Positions 44,901 through 53,832 of a DNA stretch of 64,000 nucleotides are shown here, in pieces. The notes under the pieces are model-generated. The model searched no databases, was not told the DNA's origin, and saw only the letters and a list, made by a program, of their open reading frames with translations. The stretch is from Cafeteria roenbergensis. Lineage: Eukaryota; Sar; Bigyra; Bicosoecida; Cafeteriaceae. The stretch covers positions 1 through 64,000 of the forward strand of contig VLTN01000098.1 of the NCBI GenBank assembly GCA_008330645.1. The letters are read 5' to 3'. Position numbers and translations under genes: made by a program. Within the stretch, counting starts at the first letter, position 1. The number at the start of each line of letters is the position of its first letter.

Positions 44901-45316
44901 GAGTCGGGCTGGCACGTGAGGTTGTCGTTGGCTCGTCGCTACAGTCTCGGCAGCCAGCTACGGTTCGCCGGACGGCCTTGAGCGCGGTCCCCAGTCCAGT
45001 CCAAGACCCTTCAAGGGTGCCCACTGGAAAGGTGCCTGCTCCCCTGCGGTCGTCCCCGTCACCACCACGCACATTTTCTGGGGCCAGTGGTGGCAGCGCG
45101 CCAGCTGCGGCTGGGCCGACACTATCCGGCGGGAAGAGCGCCGGCCTGGCACCCAAGCGGCCCGCGCCCAGTCGCCCAGCCCGAAGTGCCGGCAAACGGG
45201 AAGCTGTGGCGCTCGACCGCGGCGGCCAAGCCACAACCTCCGTGCAAAGCAGATCAAGCTTGCCACCGTCGCTCCGGACGCTGATGGGGCGACGCGCACC
45301 GAACGGCCGCGCTTGA
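41924..45316 (+). CDS. Large disordered Arg/Ser/Ala-rich protein, unknown function
   Basis: The start at 41924 (MAAGSFSTLKHSASGLGMDA) was chosen as the first ATG after the divergent neighbour; the frame is open for another 870 bp upstream. 1130 aa. One region, about residues 275-450, looks helical (SLSFARLVASRAGAATGQLR...MRHATDALQQALDDGASLAG...RLANAAEDAAAEG...ALLQLALAAEEMG), like a small helical bundle. Elsewhere the chain is low-complexity with basic Arg/Ser patches, an eight-Pro run near 43510, and a Gln/Glu/Pro repeat (LQLEPLQLEPLQQPEP, about 43598-43645). A basic protein with this make-up could be a cytoskeletal or RNA-associated scaffold, but no family is recognised. No introns were needed. 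Confidence 0.65.
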   Translation: MAAGSFSTLKHSASGLGMDALQRQSEKRARSPWAGVQSKVMSAFRQTEIRGRAPAPSGDGVAPNRSQRAQSVSAAASRRAASSAASGRLAGVATRSRSAASAQRSRLQAARAKPQAHPSAQGRPQHRNPVSRPPASRARATSGRAAPGELAARAARRAASAPGKRRSASRQEASRTRSISSRPSMGAARRRSAGDSDRAAGRRVPGVQLPEASAPVRGSGLQAASRSRPESVASSGAVSDFRPPSRAESAPHPARGALGATVQPSARRSHRTRHTEAELADSLSFARLVASRAGAATGQLRDALGRMRHATDALQQALDDGASLAGRARDLLLRLGPHARGSRALLPASVAATAARVSRLANAAEDAAAEGSHGDSLGGAKAVAVLSAAQAAAQAASRTEAAALLQLALAAEEMGDGGPLTADLVLRAAKDSESAVARDVRSAADQARLGSTALGARLPSSASPDSVARSSAGTRMGRRPDLWTPARRPHSGSSSRSAPVTASGPRKADILHRSYGLTQQLVEAAASQPPPPPPPPSSPPGTPPLEDQLKRQRHRHQLQLEPLQLEPLQQPEPLHPSQRSQQHQQQQPRRRPGSSASEGKRQPRPVPIRVPGRPSSTQGQQRRRAEPQPGRDARRGRAVSVGPTAAKRTPARPSEAEGTSLAGRARLDLPLPAPSSEQRPSTTIAAAAQARPSSRSGRRMRASKAMAGGRDHDERGAAPSARARSAPRGARTASTQSVSPTGPAAASMTPAPGPAASALPARSKSAGAAGRGRPDAAVLALARSSVDRTHPAGSILSPDGSEGSIAQALSRTLGTAIDSSPLTKPGTSVLGRGQRDPQQEPLDARSLGRACAQRARAASISSSEDLSELDNGAAGAEHGAGGSRKDGGRRQTTTPPLASPGDGLGEDLAPPAEGVFSFPEREVDTAAATHRSEILAPPPPPPGLALAHTADAPTADTDAVAPRRMRGASAAAQQAALDKDMREAAVAASKRSGVGLAREVVVGSSLQSRQPATVRRTALSAVPSPVQDPSRVPTGKVPAPLRSSPSPPRTFSGASGGSAPAAAGPTLSGGKSAGLAPKRPAPSRPARSAGKREAVALDRGGQATTSVQSRSSLPPSLRTLMGRRAPNGRA

Positions 45317-45501
45317 TCGCGAATGTGTTTTTCTGCAACATTGGGCATCGTTGCGCAGAACCAGGTTGCACCCATCCCAAAGCACACTCATCCCGCTTGC
45401 GAAAGCTGAGTGTCTCTCATCGCCAGCGTCCACAGCAGCCAGATGCATCCAGCAACGGAACGCTTCAACGACCTCACGCGCAAACAGCAAGGACTGCGGC
45501 C

Positions 45502-47523
45502 TCACGCGAAGTTGTTCCGGTCGACGTGCTTGAACAGCCCGTCGCCCTGCGCGACGACGAACGGCTCGTCGTTCCAGCTTCCGCGCTCCCAGTTCATGTA
45601 TGGCTCGAGGCCGTTGTAAGGGTCGTGCGACTTTGCTGCTGGGAACCGCTTCTTGACGTACTCGTCCCGCCACCACGACGTGGCCATGATGAGCGGATTG
45701 TTAGTCCAGTTGCAATACTTGGCCTTGGAGCAGTACATCACGGTGGGCTTCTCCATGCAGCGCCAAATCTTGTCTGGCCAACGTTCCTCCGGGTTGGGAA
45801 TCCAGTAATAGTGGTTGCAAAAGAGGTTCGGCTGGCGGCCAAACACGGCTTCCTCGTTGTCGCGGAACATCTTCTCGGCCCAGTTCGGGTTGCCTGGCCT
45901 GTCTCGGCTGCGGTACCGAACAACTTGAGCAGTGTCCGCCTTGATGAGCTCCAGGCCCATGGCCACCTGCTCGCGGACGCACTCCACAGGGTCCACAAGC
46001 TGAAAGTCCTTCTCAAGGAACAGCAAGTATGGCTGCGTCGCGTTGCCAGCAAGCCAGTTGAGTGCCCACGTGATGCCGTGGTTCGTCTTGCTGGACATGA
46101 CCTTGAACCGCTTGCCGTACTTGGCCTCGTAAGGCTTCAGCACGTTCATGACCTGGTCGTTGCGGGCGTTGACAAAGACGAGCAGCTCCGTCACGCGCTT
46201 GAGTAGTCCCCACTGCTCGTACGTCGCCAGCGTATCCGAAAGCGTCTTGGTCTCGCGGGCACCGTTGGCGAGGACGCCAAACGTGACTTCAGGAATCAAA
46301 TCATCCTTGGGGGCGCGCTTCTCGCACGGCTTCAGCGGACGGGGCTTGGCTGACCACTTCTTGAGGCGGAAGTCCTCCTGCGCGATCAGCTCGGGCTTGG
46401 GTGGGCAGTTGCCAGGGTTCGCGTCGCACCATTTGATTTCATGGGCCCCCCACTGAACGTCCTTGTGGCCCTCTTGGCAGGTTGCCACGCAGTAGTACTT
46501 GTCCGCGTTGCCAGGAGAGCAAAGCCACTGGCCGGCGCCCTCTGAGAGATAGGCAGAGTTGACGTGGTCAGGGCACAGCTCTCGCTCGCCGGAAGCGCCG
46601 ATGCGGAAGCACACCTCGCGTCCCTCCTTCAACTCGCAATGCAGCCCGCGCAAGTTGACCATCACGCCTGCTGCAAGCTTCGGGCCTTGAGAATGCTGTA
46701 GCTGGCCTACGCCACGAAGCCCAGCGTTGTTCCCGCCCCCCAGCGCCTCTGCAATGGCCTTGGGAGACTTGCAAGGCTTGTTGGGGCATTCGGCTGCCGT
46801 CCAGAGCAGAGGCTTCGTCTTGCCGGTGCAGCGGACTTGGCAGGTGTGCGTCTCCGCCTGCGTGCAAAGCCACTGCGCGCCGTTCTCGGCACTGGTGAGC
46901 GTAGGGGGCGTGGTAGTCGGCGGGCATTCGTCCAAGGACTCCCTGTCCACGCAGACCGGCTCGCCGGGGCGGTCTTTCCAGTCGGCACGGCACCGGCCCC
47001 CCCGCAAGTCGTGACCTTCGAGGTACAGCGGCCACTCGTCTGGGCTCAACTCTTGAGCGCGCGGAGCTTCCTGCTTCGGGGGTTGCGTGCTGCCCCCTTG
47101 CCCCAAATCCGGCATCGGGACAGCGTCGTCACTCTCAGCGTCACCAATGTCGGGTTGGGTCACGCTGGAGACGCTGTGAGGCTCTGGCACACGTGGAGGA
47201 GGCGGCACCAGCCCTGAGCCTGCGAGTGGTTGCTTCGCAAACAGTGTGGCATGCACGCGCGGTCCAGGTAAGGCGCAGTGCTTCCAGGCGCGTCTCCTGC
47301 CCACTTGCGGCGTGATACGCTGGCGGGAGGAGGCTGCGTTAGCGAGCGCCCGAGTTCGGCTGCCGAGCTCACCGCTGGGAGACGCCATGTTGGCGTACCA
47401 GTGGGCCAGCACGCCAGCCCACAATGATGCGACGACGAGGGTGCCGCCAAGCACGTACGGTATGCAGTTTCGCAGGCAAGGCGCTCTCGCCTTGACATTG
47501 TGCCGAGATCGCCGGGAAGCCAT
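45502..47523 (-). CDS. Type II Golgi-type glycosyltransferase with duplicated Cys modules
   Basis: 673 aa from ATG 47523. The short basic N-terminus and the transmembrane segment IPYVLGGTLVVASLWAGVLA (about 21-40) make a type II membrane protein. Next come a Pro-rich stem and two related Cys-rich modules (about 175-255 and 285-380), sharing QWLC...C...C...W...C...C. The C-terminal 270 residues look like a nucleotide-sugar (GT-A) transferase: strand EVTFGVLANGARETKTLSDT, KRVTELLVFVNARNDQVMNV, KVMSSKTNHGITWALNW, then the likely metal site YLLFLEKDFQLVD (E-x-D in place of DxD), and aromatic acceptor loops NHYYWIPNPEERWPDKIW and NWTNNPLIMATSWWRDEY. Specificity unknown; an N-glycan or mucin-type GlcNAc/hexose transferase is possible. 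Convergent with the preceding gene. Confidence 0.65.
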   Translation of the reverse strand: MASRRSRHNVKARAPCLRNCIPYVLGGTLVVASLWAGVLAHWYANMASPSGELGSRTRALANAASSRQRITPQVGRRRAWKHCALPGPRVHATLFAKQPLAGSGLVPPPPRVPEPHSVSSVTQPDIGDAESDDAVPMPDLGQGGSTQPPKQEAPRAQELSPDEWPLYLEGHDLRGGRCRADWKDRPGEPVCVDRESLDECPPTTTPPTLTSAENGAQWLCTQAETHTCQVRCTGKTKPLLWTAAECPNKPCKSPKAIAEALGGGNNAGLRGVGQLQHSQGPKLAAGVMVNLRGLHCELKEGREVCFRIGASGERELCPDHVNSAYLSEGAGQWLCSPGNADKYYCVATCQEGHKDVQWGAHEIKWCDANPGNCPPKPELIAQEDFRLKKWSAKPRPLKPCEKRAPKDDLIPEVTFGVLANGARETKTLSDTLATYEQWGLLKRVTELLVFVNARNDQVMNVLKPYEAKYGKRFKVMSSKTNHGITWALNWLAGNATQPYLLFLEKDFQLVDPVECVREQVAMGLELIKADTAQVVRYRSRDRPGNPNWAEKMFRDNEEAVFGRQPNLFCNHYYWIPNPEERWPDKIWRCMEKPTVMYCSKAKYCNWTNNPLIMATSWWRDEYVKKRFPAAKSHDPYNGLEPYMNWERGSWNDEPFVVAQGDGLFKHVDRNNFA

Positions 47524-47742
47524 GGGCGGTGCGGGCTGACCCAGGGCGCGCTTCCGCAAGCGGTGGTCAGAGCCTCAAGACTGCGCCCCTCCTGACCCAG
47601 GCGTGCCCTCCGGCCGCTGGTGTGCCGGCCGCAGGGCGGCTGGTGCGCAAGCGCCGCCTGCTTCTGCTCGGCCACGAAGAGCAGAGCCGGGCGGTCTCAC
47701 CGCCCGGCGCCGGGTCCACGCCCACTTGCGTTGCCCGGCACA

Positions 47743-48822
47743 ATGAAGCTGACCGCTGAGGTTGTCAACTCGGCGCCGGTGCGATTCAACCCCCTTGATG
47801 AGCGCGAGCTTTGCCTGCGAGGTGAGTCCAAGCGCCTGGGTCGCTGGAGGCTCAGGCTCTCTCGCACGCCTCACGCACCGCCCATGTATCTGTGCGGTCA
47901 TTGGGTTCGCCACACCGCAGGTTTGGGAATTTCGGTGATCGAGAACCTGTCCGCGACGAGGGTGAGCGCTGTTCCGCCGACCTGCGCTTGGAAAGCCCAG
48001 TTGCGTGGCCGCGGCGTGTCCGCCTCCCGAGCGCTCACGCAGCACGCTTGCTCGAGACCTCCCGCAACTGCTGACTTGCAGGACCAATTCGACTGCCTTG
48101 ATCTCACGGAGAACCAGATTCGTCGCCTGGAGAACTTCCCCCGGCTTCGTCGGTTGCAGACCCTCCTCGCCTCAGGAAACTTCATCTCGCGGATCAGCCC
48201 ACGACTGGGCGAGTTCCTGCCCAAGCTGGACACCCTGGTTCTGGCCGGAAACCGCATTTCAACCCTTGCTGAGGTGGACGCCCTGGCGTCGTGCAAATCG
48301 CTGACGTGCTTGAGCTTGGAGCGCAACGACGTGGCCCGCAGGCCCAACTACCGTCGTTACGTGCTTCACCGCTTCCCTGCCCTCAGGGTACTGGACGGGA
48401 CGAAGGTCACAAGGACGGACCGCGAGGATTGCGAAGCCTTTTTTCGGACGGAGGATGGCCGCGCACTGGAGCTCTCCATCAGGTCGATTCGCCAGTCGCT
48501 GCAGAGCGCCCGCGCTGCTGCGGCCGAGGGCGACGCTGCACAGGACCTGGGGGCAAGCAGCAGCTCGTCTGCTGCCGCGGCTGCAACGGGGGCGAGCGCT
48601 GAGACAAGCCCGGCCGATGCGGCGGGCTCGACGCCGGGCTTGAGCGACGAGCATCGCAGGGCGGTGGCAGTGCTGGTCGACGCCGCGCAGTCAGCAGCCG
48701 AGGTTTCGGCGATTGAGGAGGCGCTGAAGAGCGGAACACTCACCGACGCGATGATCAAGCGCGCGAATGAGCTGCAGCGCTCAGCTGCTGCGGAGGGAGG
48801 CACAGAGGCCAGCGCAGAATGA
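47743..48822 (+). CDS. SNRPA1: U2 snRNP A' protein (leucine-rich repeat)
   Basis: Three exons: 47743-47821, 47921-47961 and 48082-48822; introns of 99 and 120 bp (GTGAG...GCAG); 286 aa. U2A' binds U2B'' and stem-loop IV of U2 snRNA in the spliceosome. Spliced, the start reads MKLTAEVVNSAPVRFNPLDE, then RELCLRG, ISVIENLSATRDQFDCLDL, closely matching human SNRPA1 (M-V-K-L-T-A-E-L-I...ENLGATLDQFD). Leucine-rich repeats follow (NQIRRLENFPRLRRLQTLL, NFISRISPRLGEFLPKLDTL, NRISTLAEVDALASCKSLTC), capped by RYVLHRFPALRVLDGTKVT. The C-terminal 110 residues are Ala/Ser-rich and disordered, ending in a helix. The second intron has CTGAC six bases before its acceptor, a candidate branch site. Confidence 0.92.
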   Translation: MKLTAEVVNSAPVRFNPLDERELCLRGESKRLGRWRLRLSRTPHAPPMYLCGHWVRHTAGLGISVIENLSATRVSAVPPTCAWKAQLRGRGVSASRALTQHACSRPPATADLQDQFDCLDLTENQIRRLENFPRLRRLQTLLASGNFISRISPRLGEFLPKLDTLVLAGNRISTLAEVDALASCKSLTCLSLERNDVARRPNYRRYVLHRFPALRVLDGTKVTRTDREDCEAFFRTEDGRALELSIRSIRQSLQSARAAAAEGDAAQDLGASSSSSAAAAATGASAETSPADAAGSTPGLSDEHRRAVAVLVDAAQSAAEVSAIEEALKSGTLTDAMIKRANELQRSAAAEGGTEASAE

Positions 48823-48894
48823 GAGACGTAGTGAGAGAACAGCGTGGAACAGGTGTGCTTCCAAGCCGCGTCCGCGTATGCACTTGCGGCGCAG

Positions 48895-51800
48895 TCACGC
48901 TGATGAATCACAGAAGGCACTCAAGACCACAACCAAAAACGTGGCAACTATCGCCCAGAGCACGAGAGCACCGATGGGCGTCCTGCTCAGCTGCAGCCCC
49001 CGCTTGTTCAGCTCGCCTCGCATGGCCCCTGACCGAATGGCACGGCCAAGGGTGCGCCACGAGAGCGAGGCTGGGCCAAGCCCCAGTCTGTCCCTTGAGG
49101 CTGTCGCTCCCTCGCCCATATCGCCAGCGTGAGAACCGGAGCTGCTGGCGGCCTCGGGCGCAATCGAGGACGGAGCAGGCGGCACACTGGCGCGCGGTCG
49201 CGCCGGTGGAGAGCCGGCCACTGGAATAGCTATGTCCGTCGCCAGTCCTGCTTTTGTTGGCGTTTGAAGCTGCGCCAGTGCCAGCTCGGCCGGCCGCGGA
49301 GGGACAGCCGTCTCTCTGGCATCAGAGCGCGCTTGAGCAGCATGGGCAGCCTCTGTGCGCGCCTTGTCGAGAGCCTCGCGAGTTGCCTGTAGCTCCGTCG
49401 TCCGCCTGCGCACGAGCGCTTGAGCGTGTTCGTTCCTCACGCGCAGGTCGTCGACCTCGGCTCGCAAGCTCGAAGCAGCTTGCTGCGTGGCCAACAGCTC
49501 GGCTTGAAGGCTAGATTTTGCTTCAGAGGCTTCCTCGAGCTGATTCAGGGCAGTCAGCAGCTCCTGGTGCTTGCTAGCGGCCAAGGAGTCGTCATCCGCG
49601 GCAGCTGCGCTACTCACTGAGGGACGCAACGCTGCTAGCCGGGCTCGCAACGTCTCGCACTGCGAGTGCAGCGCTTCGAGCGCGTCAGCACGGGCCGCCG
49701 AGTCCGCCTCGCTGGCCGACAAGCGCCGGCTCATGGCCTCCAGCTCTTCATCTGCAGCCTCCTTGATCTGAGACATGCGCTGCAACAGCGACTCCTCACG
49801 AGAGGTCGCTGCCAAGGAGAGCGATTCAAGCTCCTTCACGCGGCCGGCCAGCTCCGACTCGCGCTCCGACGACGCGGCCGCGGCCGACGCTGCTGCCGCC
49901 TCCAGTTCCTTCACGCGGCCGGCCAGCTCCGACTCGCGCTCCGACGACGCGGCCGCGGCCGACGCTGCTGCCGCCTCCATCTCGGCCTCCAGCTCCTTCA
50001 CGCGGCCGGCCAGCTCCGACTCGCGCTCCGACGACGCGGCCGCGGCCGACGCTGCTGCCGCCTCCAGTTCCTTCACGCGGCCGGCCAGCTCCGACTCGCG
50101 CTCCGACGACGCGGCCGCGGCCGACGCTGCTGCCGCCTCCAGTTCCTTCACGCGGCCGGCCAGCTCCGACTCGCGCTCCGACGACGCGGCCGCGGCCGAC
50201 GCTGCTGCCGCCTCCATCTCGGCCTCCAGCTCCTTCACGCGGCCGGCCAGCTCCGACTCGCGCTCCGACGACGCGGCCGCGGCCGACGCTGCTGCCGCCT
50301 CCAGTTCCTTCACGCGGCCGGCCAGCTCCGACTCGCGCTCCGACGACGCGGCCGCGGCCGACGCTGCTGCCGCCTCCAGTTCCTTCACGCGGCCGGCCAG
50401 CTCCGACTCGCGCTCCGACGACGCGGCCGCGGCCGACGCTGCTGCCGCCTCCAGTTCCTTCACGCGGCCGGCCAGCTCCGACTCGCGCTCCGACGACGCG
50501 GCCGCGGCCGACGCTGCTGCCGCCTCCATCTCGGCCTCCAGCTCCTTCACGCGGCCGGCCAGCTCCGACTCGCGCTCCGACGACGCGGCCGCGGCCGACG
50601 CTGCTGCCGCCTCCAGTTCCTTCACGCGGCCGGCCAGCTCCGACTCGCGCTCCGACGACGCGGCCGCGGCCGACGCTGCTGCCGCCTCCAGCTCCTTCAC
50701 GCGGCCGGCCAGCTCCGACTCGCGCTCCGACGACGCGGCCGCGGCCGACGCTGCTGCCGCCTCCAGCTCCTTCACGCGGCCGGCCAGCTCCGACTCGCGC
50801 TCCGACGACGCGGCCGCGGCCGACGCTGCTGCCGCCTCCAGTTCCTTCACGCGGCCGGCCAGCTCCGACTCGCGCTCCGACGACGCGGCCGCGGCCGACG
50901 CTGCTGCCGCCTCCATCTCGGCCTCCAGCTCCTTCACGCGGCCGGCCAGCTCCGACTCGCGCTCCGACGACGCGGCCGCGGCCGACGCTGCTGCCGCCTC
51001 CAGTTCCTTCACGCGGCCGGCCAGCTCCGACTCGCGCTCCGACGACGCGGCCGCGGCCGACGCTGCTGCCGCCTCCAGCTCCTTCACGCGGCCGGCCAGC
51101 TCCGACTCGCGCTCCGACGACGCGGCCGCGGCCGACGCTGCTGCCGCCTCCATCTCGGCCTCCAGCTCCTTCACGCGGCCGGCCAGCTCCGACTCGCGCT
51201 CCGACGACGCGGCCGCGGCCGACGCTGCTGCCGCCTCCATCTCGGCCTCCAGCTCCTTCACGCGGCCGGCCAGCTCCGACTCGCGCTCCGACGACGCGGC
51301 CGCGGCCGACGCTGCTGCCGCCTCCAGTTCCTTCACGCGGCCGGCCAGCTCCGACTCGCGCTCAGACGACGCGGCCGCGGCCGACGCTGCTGCCGCCTCC
51401 ATCTCGGCCTCCAGCTCCTTCACGCGGCCGGCCAGCTCCGACTCGCGCTCCGACGACGCGGCCGCGGCCGACGCTGCTGCCGCCTCCATCTCGGCCTCCA
51501 GCTCCTTCACGCGGCCGGCCAGCTCCGACTCGCGCTCCGACGACGCGGCCGCGGCCGACGCTGCTGCCGCCTCCATCTCGGCCTCCATCTTCTTCACGCG
51601 GCCGGCCAGCTCCGACTCGCGCTCCGACGACGCGGCCGCGGCCGACGCTGCTGCCGCCTCCAGTTCCTTCACGCGGCCGGCCAGCTCCGACTCGCGCTCC
51701 GACGACGCGGCCGCGGCCGACGCTGCTGCCGCCTCCAGTTCCTTCACGCGGCCGGCCAGCTCCGACTCGCGCTCCGACGACGCGGCCGCGGCCGACGCTG

Positions 51801-53832
51801 CTGCCGCCTCCATCTCGGCCTCCAGCTCCTTCACGCGGCCGGCCAGCTCCGACTCGCGCTCCGACGACGCGGCCGCGGCCGACGCTGCTGCCGCCTCCAG
51901 TTCCTTCACGCGGCCGGCCAGCTCCGACTCGCGCTCCGACGACGCGGCCGCGGCCGACGCTGCTGCCGCCTCCATCTCGGCCTCCAGCTCCTTCACGCGG
52001 CCGGCCAGCTCCGACTCGCGCTCCGACGACGCGGCCGCGGCCGACGCTGCTGCCGCCTCCATCTCGGCCTCCAGCTCCTTCACGCGGCCGGCCAGCTCCG
52101 ACTTGCGCTCCGACGACGCGGCCGCGGCCGACGCTGCTGCCGCCTCCAGCTCCTTCACGCGGCCGGCCAGCTCCGACTCGCGCTCCGACGACGCGGCCGC
52201 GGCCGACGCTGCTGCCGCCTCCATCTCGGCCTCCAGCTTCTTCACGCGGCCGGCCAGCTCCGACTCGCGCTCCGACGACGCGGCCGCGGCCGACGCTGCT
52301 GCCGCCTCCATCTCGGCCTCCAGTTCCTTCACGCGGCCGGCCAGCTCCGACTCGCGCTCCGACGACGCGGCCGCGGCCGACGCTGCTGCCGCCTCCAGTT
52401 CCTTCACGCGGCCGGCCAGCTCCGACTCGCGCTCCGACGACGCGGCCGCGGCCGACGCTGCTGCCGCCTCCATCTCGGCCTCCATCTCCTTCACGCGGCC
52501 GGCCAGCTCCGACTCGCGCTCCGACGACGCGGCCGCGGCCGACGCTGCTGCCGCCTCCATCTCGGCCTCCAGCTCCTTCACGCGGCCGGCCAGCTCCGAC
52601 TCGCGCTCCGACGACGCGGCCGCGGCCGACGCTGCTGCCGCCTCCATCTCGGCCTCCAGCTCCTTCACGCGGCCGGCCAGCTCCGACTCGCGCTCCGACG
52701 ACGCGGCCGCGGCCGACGCTGCTGCCGCCTCCAGTTCCTTCACGCGGCCGGCCAGCTCCGACTCGCGCTCCGACGACGCGGCCGCGGCCGACGCTGCTGC
52801 CGCCTCCATCTCGGCCTCCAGCTCCTTCACGCGGCCGGCCAGCTCCGACTCGCGCTCCGACGACGCGGCCGCGGCCGACGCTGCTGCCGCCTCCAGCTCC
52901 TTCACGCGGCCGGCCAGCTCCGACTCGCGCTCCGACGACGCGGCCGCGGCCGACGCTGCTGCCGCCTCCAGTTCCTTCACGCGGCCGGCCAGCTCCGACT
53001 CGCGCTCAGACGACGCGGCCGCGGCCGACGCTGCTGCCGCCTCCATCTCGGCCTCCAGCTCCTTCACGCGGCCGGCCAGCTCCGACTCGCGCTCCGACGA
53101 CGCGGCCGCGGCCGACGCTGCTGCCGCCTCCATCTCCTTCACGCGGCCGGCCAGCTCCGACTCGCGCTCCGACGACGCGGAGGCGGCCGATGATGGTGCC
53201 GCCTCAGGCCCTTGTCCAAGTGTTGTGGGTCGCCTTTGCTCCGTGTCTTCGCCGTGGCTGGCAGCTTCGTCAGCCCCAAGAGGTTCCTGGCTGCATGCAA
53301 GCTTGGCCTTGAGCTGCTGAATCGTTGCGGCCTGCTCCTTGGCCTTAGTGACCACTGTGCGCAGACGCGCAAGCGCCTTCTCTTGGCTCTGTTGCGCCTT
53401 CGAGTGCTGCGCCCTCAACATGGCCACTTCCTCCAGTAAATCTGCAGCAACCTTGTCTCGTTCTGCTGTCTCTTGCTCGTGCTTTGCTGAGTCGCGCAAA
53501 AGCCGGTCAGCGGCTTGCTTGGCTTCCAGCAGTGCTTCGACTTGCTCCTCGGATGCACGAAGCTGGTCGCGCAGACGCTTTTCCCGTGCACTGGCGCCTG
53601 CTTGCTGCTCGGACAGCAGCATGCGCAACTTCCTGGCCTCGATCTCGGGCGGAGGGGGGCTGTCATCGTGATCGGAGTCCGCGGCGTCGCTGTCGGGCCT
53701 GGCGTCGCTTTCGTCAATCTGATCGAGCATCGCCGACACACTGGTGCGGGCACGCTCTGCTATGGAGCCTATGCTGAACCAAGTCGACGCCGCACCATCC
53801 GGTGCGGCCTGTCCGGCCCCGTGGGCGGCCAT
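48895..53832 (-). CDS. Tail-anchored golgin-like coiled-coil protein with homogeneous repeat array
   Basis: 1645 aa from ATG 53832 (the frame is open a little upstream). The N-terminus STWFSIGSIAERARTSVSAM resembles the amphipathic start of golgin-84-type proteins. A charged coiled coil (about 60-210) leads into about 42 tandem repeats of 25 residues (ELEAAAASAAAASSERESEL+AGRVK) or 29 residues (with an extra EAEM). Another coiled coil follows (LQRMSQIKEAADEELEAMSR onwards), then an RSGAMRGELNKRG linker and one C-terminal transmembrane helix GALVLWAIVATFLVVVLSAF followed by six residues. That layout, a long coiled coil with a C-terminal anchor, is that of golgins and CASP, which tether vesicles to the Golgi. 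Assignment is by architecture, not sequence identity. Convergent with U2A' (72-bp gap). Confidence 0.72.
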   Translation of the reverse strand: MAAHGAGQAAPDGAASTWFSIGSIAERARTSVSAMLDQIDESDARPDSDAADSDHDDSPPPPEIEARKLRMLLSEQQAGASAREKRLRDQLRASEEQVEALLEAKQAADRLLRDSAKHEQETAERDKVAADLLEEVAMLRAQHSKAQQSQEKALARLRTVVTKAKEQAATIQQLKAKLACSQEPLGADEAASHGEDTEQRRPTTLGQGPEAAPSSAASASSERESELAGRVKEMEAAAASAAAASSERESELAGRVKELEAEMEAAAASAAAASSERESELAGRVKELEAAAASAAAASSERESELAGRVKELEAAAASAAAASSERESELAGRVKELEAEMEAAAASAAAASSERESELAGRVKELEAAAASAAAASSERESELAGRVKELEAEMEAAAASAAAASSERESELAGRVKELEAEMEAAAASAAAASSERESELAGRVKEMEAEMEAAAASAAAASSERESELAGRVKELEAAAASAAAASSERESELAGRVKELEAEMEAAAASAAAASSERESELAGRVKKLEAEMEAAAASAAAASSERESELAGRVKELEAAAASAAAASSERKSELAGRVKELEAEMEAAAASAAAASSERESELAGRVKELEAEMEAAAASAAAASSERESELAGRVKELEAAAASAAAASSERESELAGRVKELEAEMEAAAASAAAASSERESELAGRVKELEAAAASAAAASSERESELAGRVKELEAAAASAAAASSERESELAGRVKKMEAEMEAAAASAAAASSERESELAGRVKELEAEMEAAAASAAAASSERESELAGRVKELEAEMEAAAASAAAASSERESELAGRVKELEAAAASAAAASSERESELAGRVKELEAEMEAAAASAAAASSERESELAGRVKELEAEMEAAAASAAAASSERESELAGRVKELEAAAASAAAASSERESELAGRVKELEAAAASAAAASSERESELAGRVKELEAEMEAAAASAAAASSERESELAGRVKELEAAAASAAAASSERESELAGRVKELEAAAASAAAASSERESELAGRVKELEAAAASAAAASSERESELAGRVKELEAAAASAAAASSERESELAGRVKELEAEMEAAAASAAAASSERESELAGRVKELEAAAASAAAASSERESELAGRVKELEAAAASAAAASSERESELAGRVKELEAAAASAAAASSERESELAGRVKELEAEMEAAAASAAAASSERESELAGRVKELEAAAASAAAASSERESELAGRVKELEAAAASAAAASSERESELAGRVKELEAEMEAAAASAAAASSERESELAGRVKELEAAAASAAAASSERESELAGRVKELESLSLAATSREESLLQRMSQIKEAADEELEAMSRRLSASEADSAARADALEALHSQCETLRARLAALRPSVSSAAAADDDSLAASKHQELLTALNQLEEASEAKSSLQAELLATQQAASSLRAEVDDLRVRNEHAQALVRRRTTELQATREALDKARTEAAHAAQARSDARETAVPPRPAELALAQLQTPTKAGLATDIAIPVAGSPPARPRASVPPAPSSIAPEAASSSGSHAGDMGEGATASRDRLGLGPASLSWRTLGRAIRSGAMRGELNKRGLQLSRTPIGALVLWAIVATFLVVVLSAFCDSSA
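49833..53185 (-). repeat. Minisatellite coding array, 75- and 87-bp units
   Basis: By counting repeat cores, one degenerate unit is followed by 41 units: 22 short (75 bp) and 19 long (87 bp, extra GAGGCCGAGATG-type insert). Short and long units are mixed without a strict period. Units are almost identical at the DNA level, with rare changes such as AGC/AGT in the linker, a Lys for Glu in one unit, and KKL or KKM in place of KEL. The array is entirely within the coiled-coil part of the tail-anchored protein. Confidence 0.95.

Noticed and set aside
49833-53185. CRISPR array
   Set aside because: Units are contiguous protein-coding repeats without unique spacers, in a eukaryotic genome.
49666-53320. 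Two long plus-strand open frames across the golgin repeat array (about 1175 and 1181 codons)
   Set aside because: They are mirror frames of a tandem repeat without stop codons. The minus-strand frame continues into non-repetitive coiled coil, a transmembrane tail and a sensible start; these do not.
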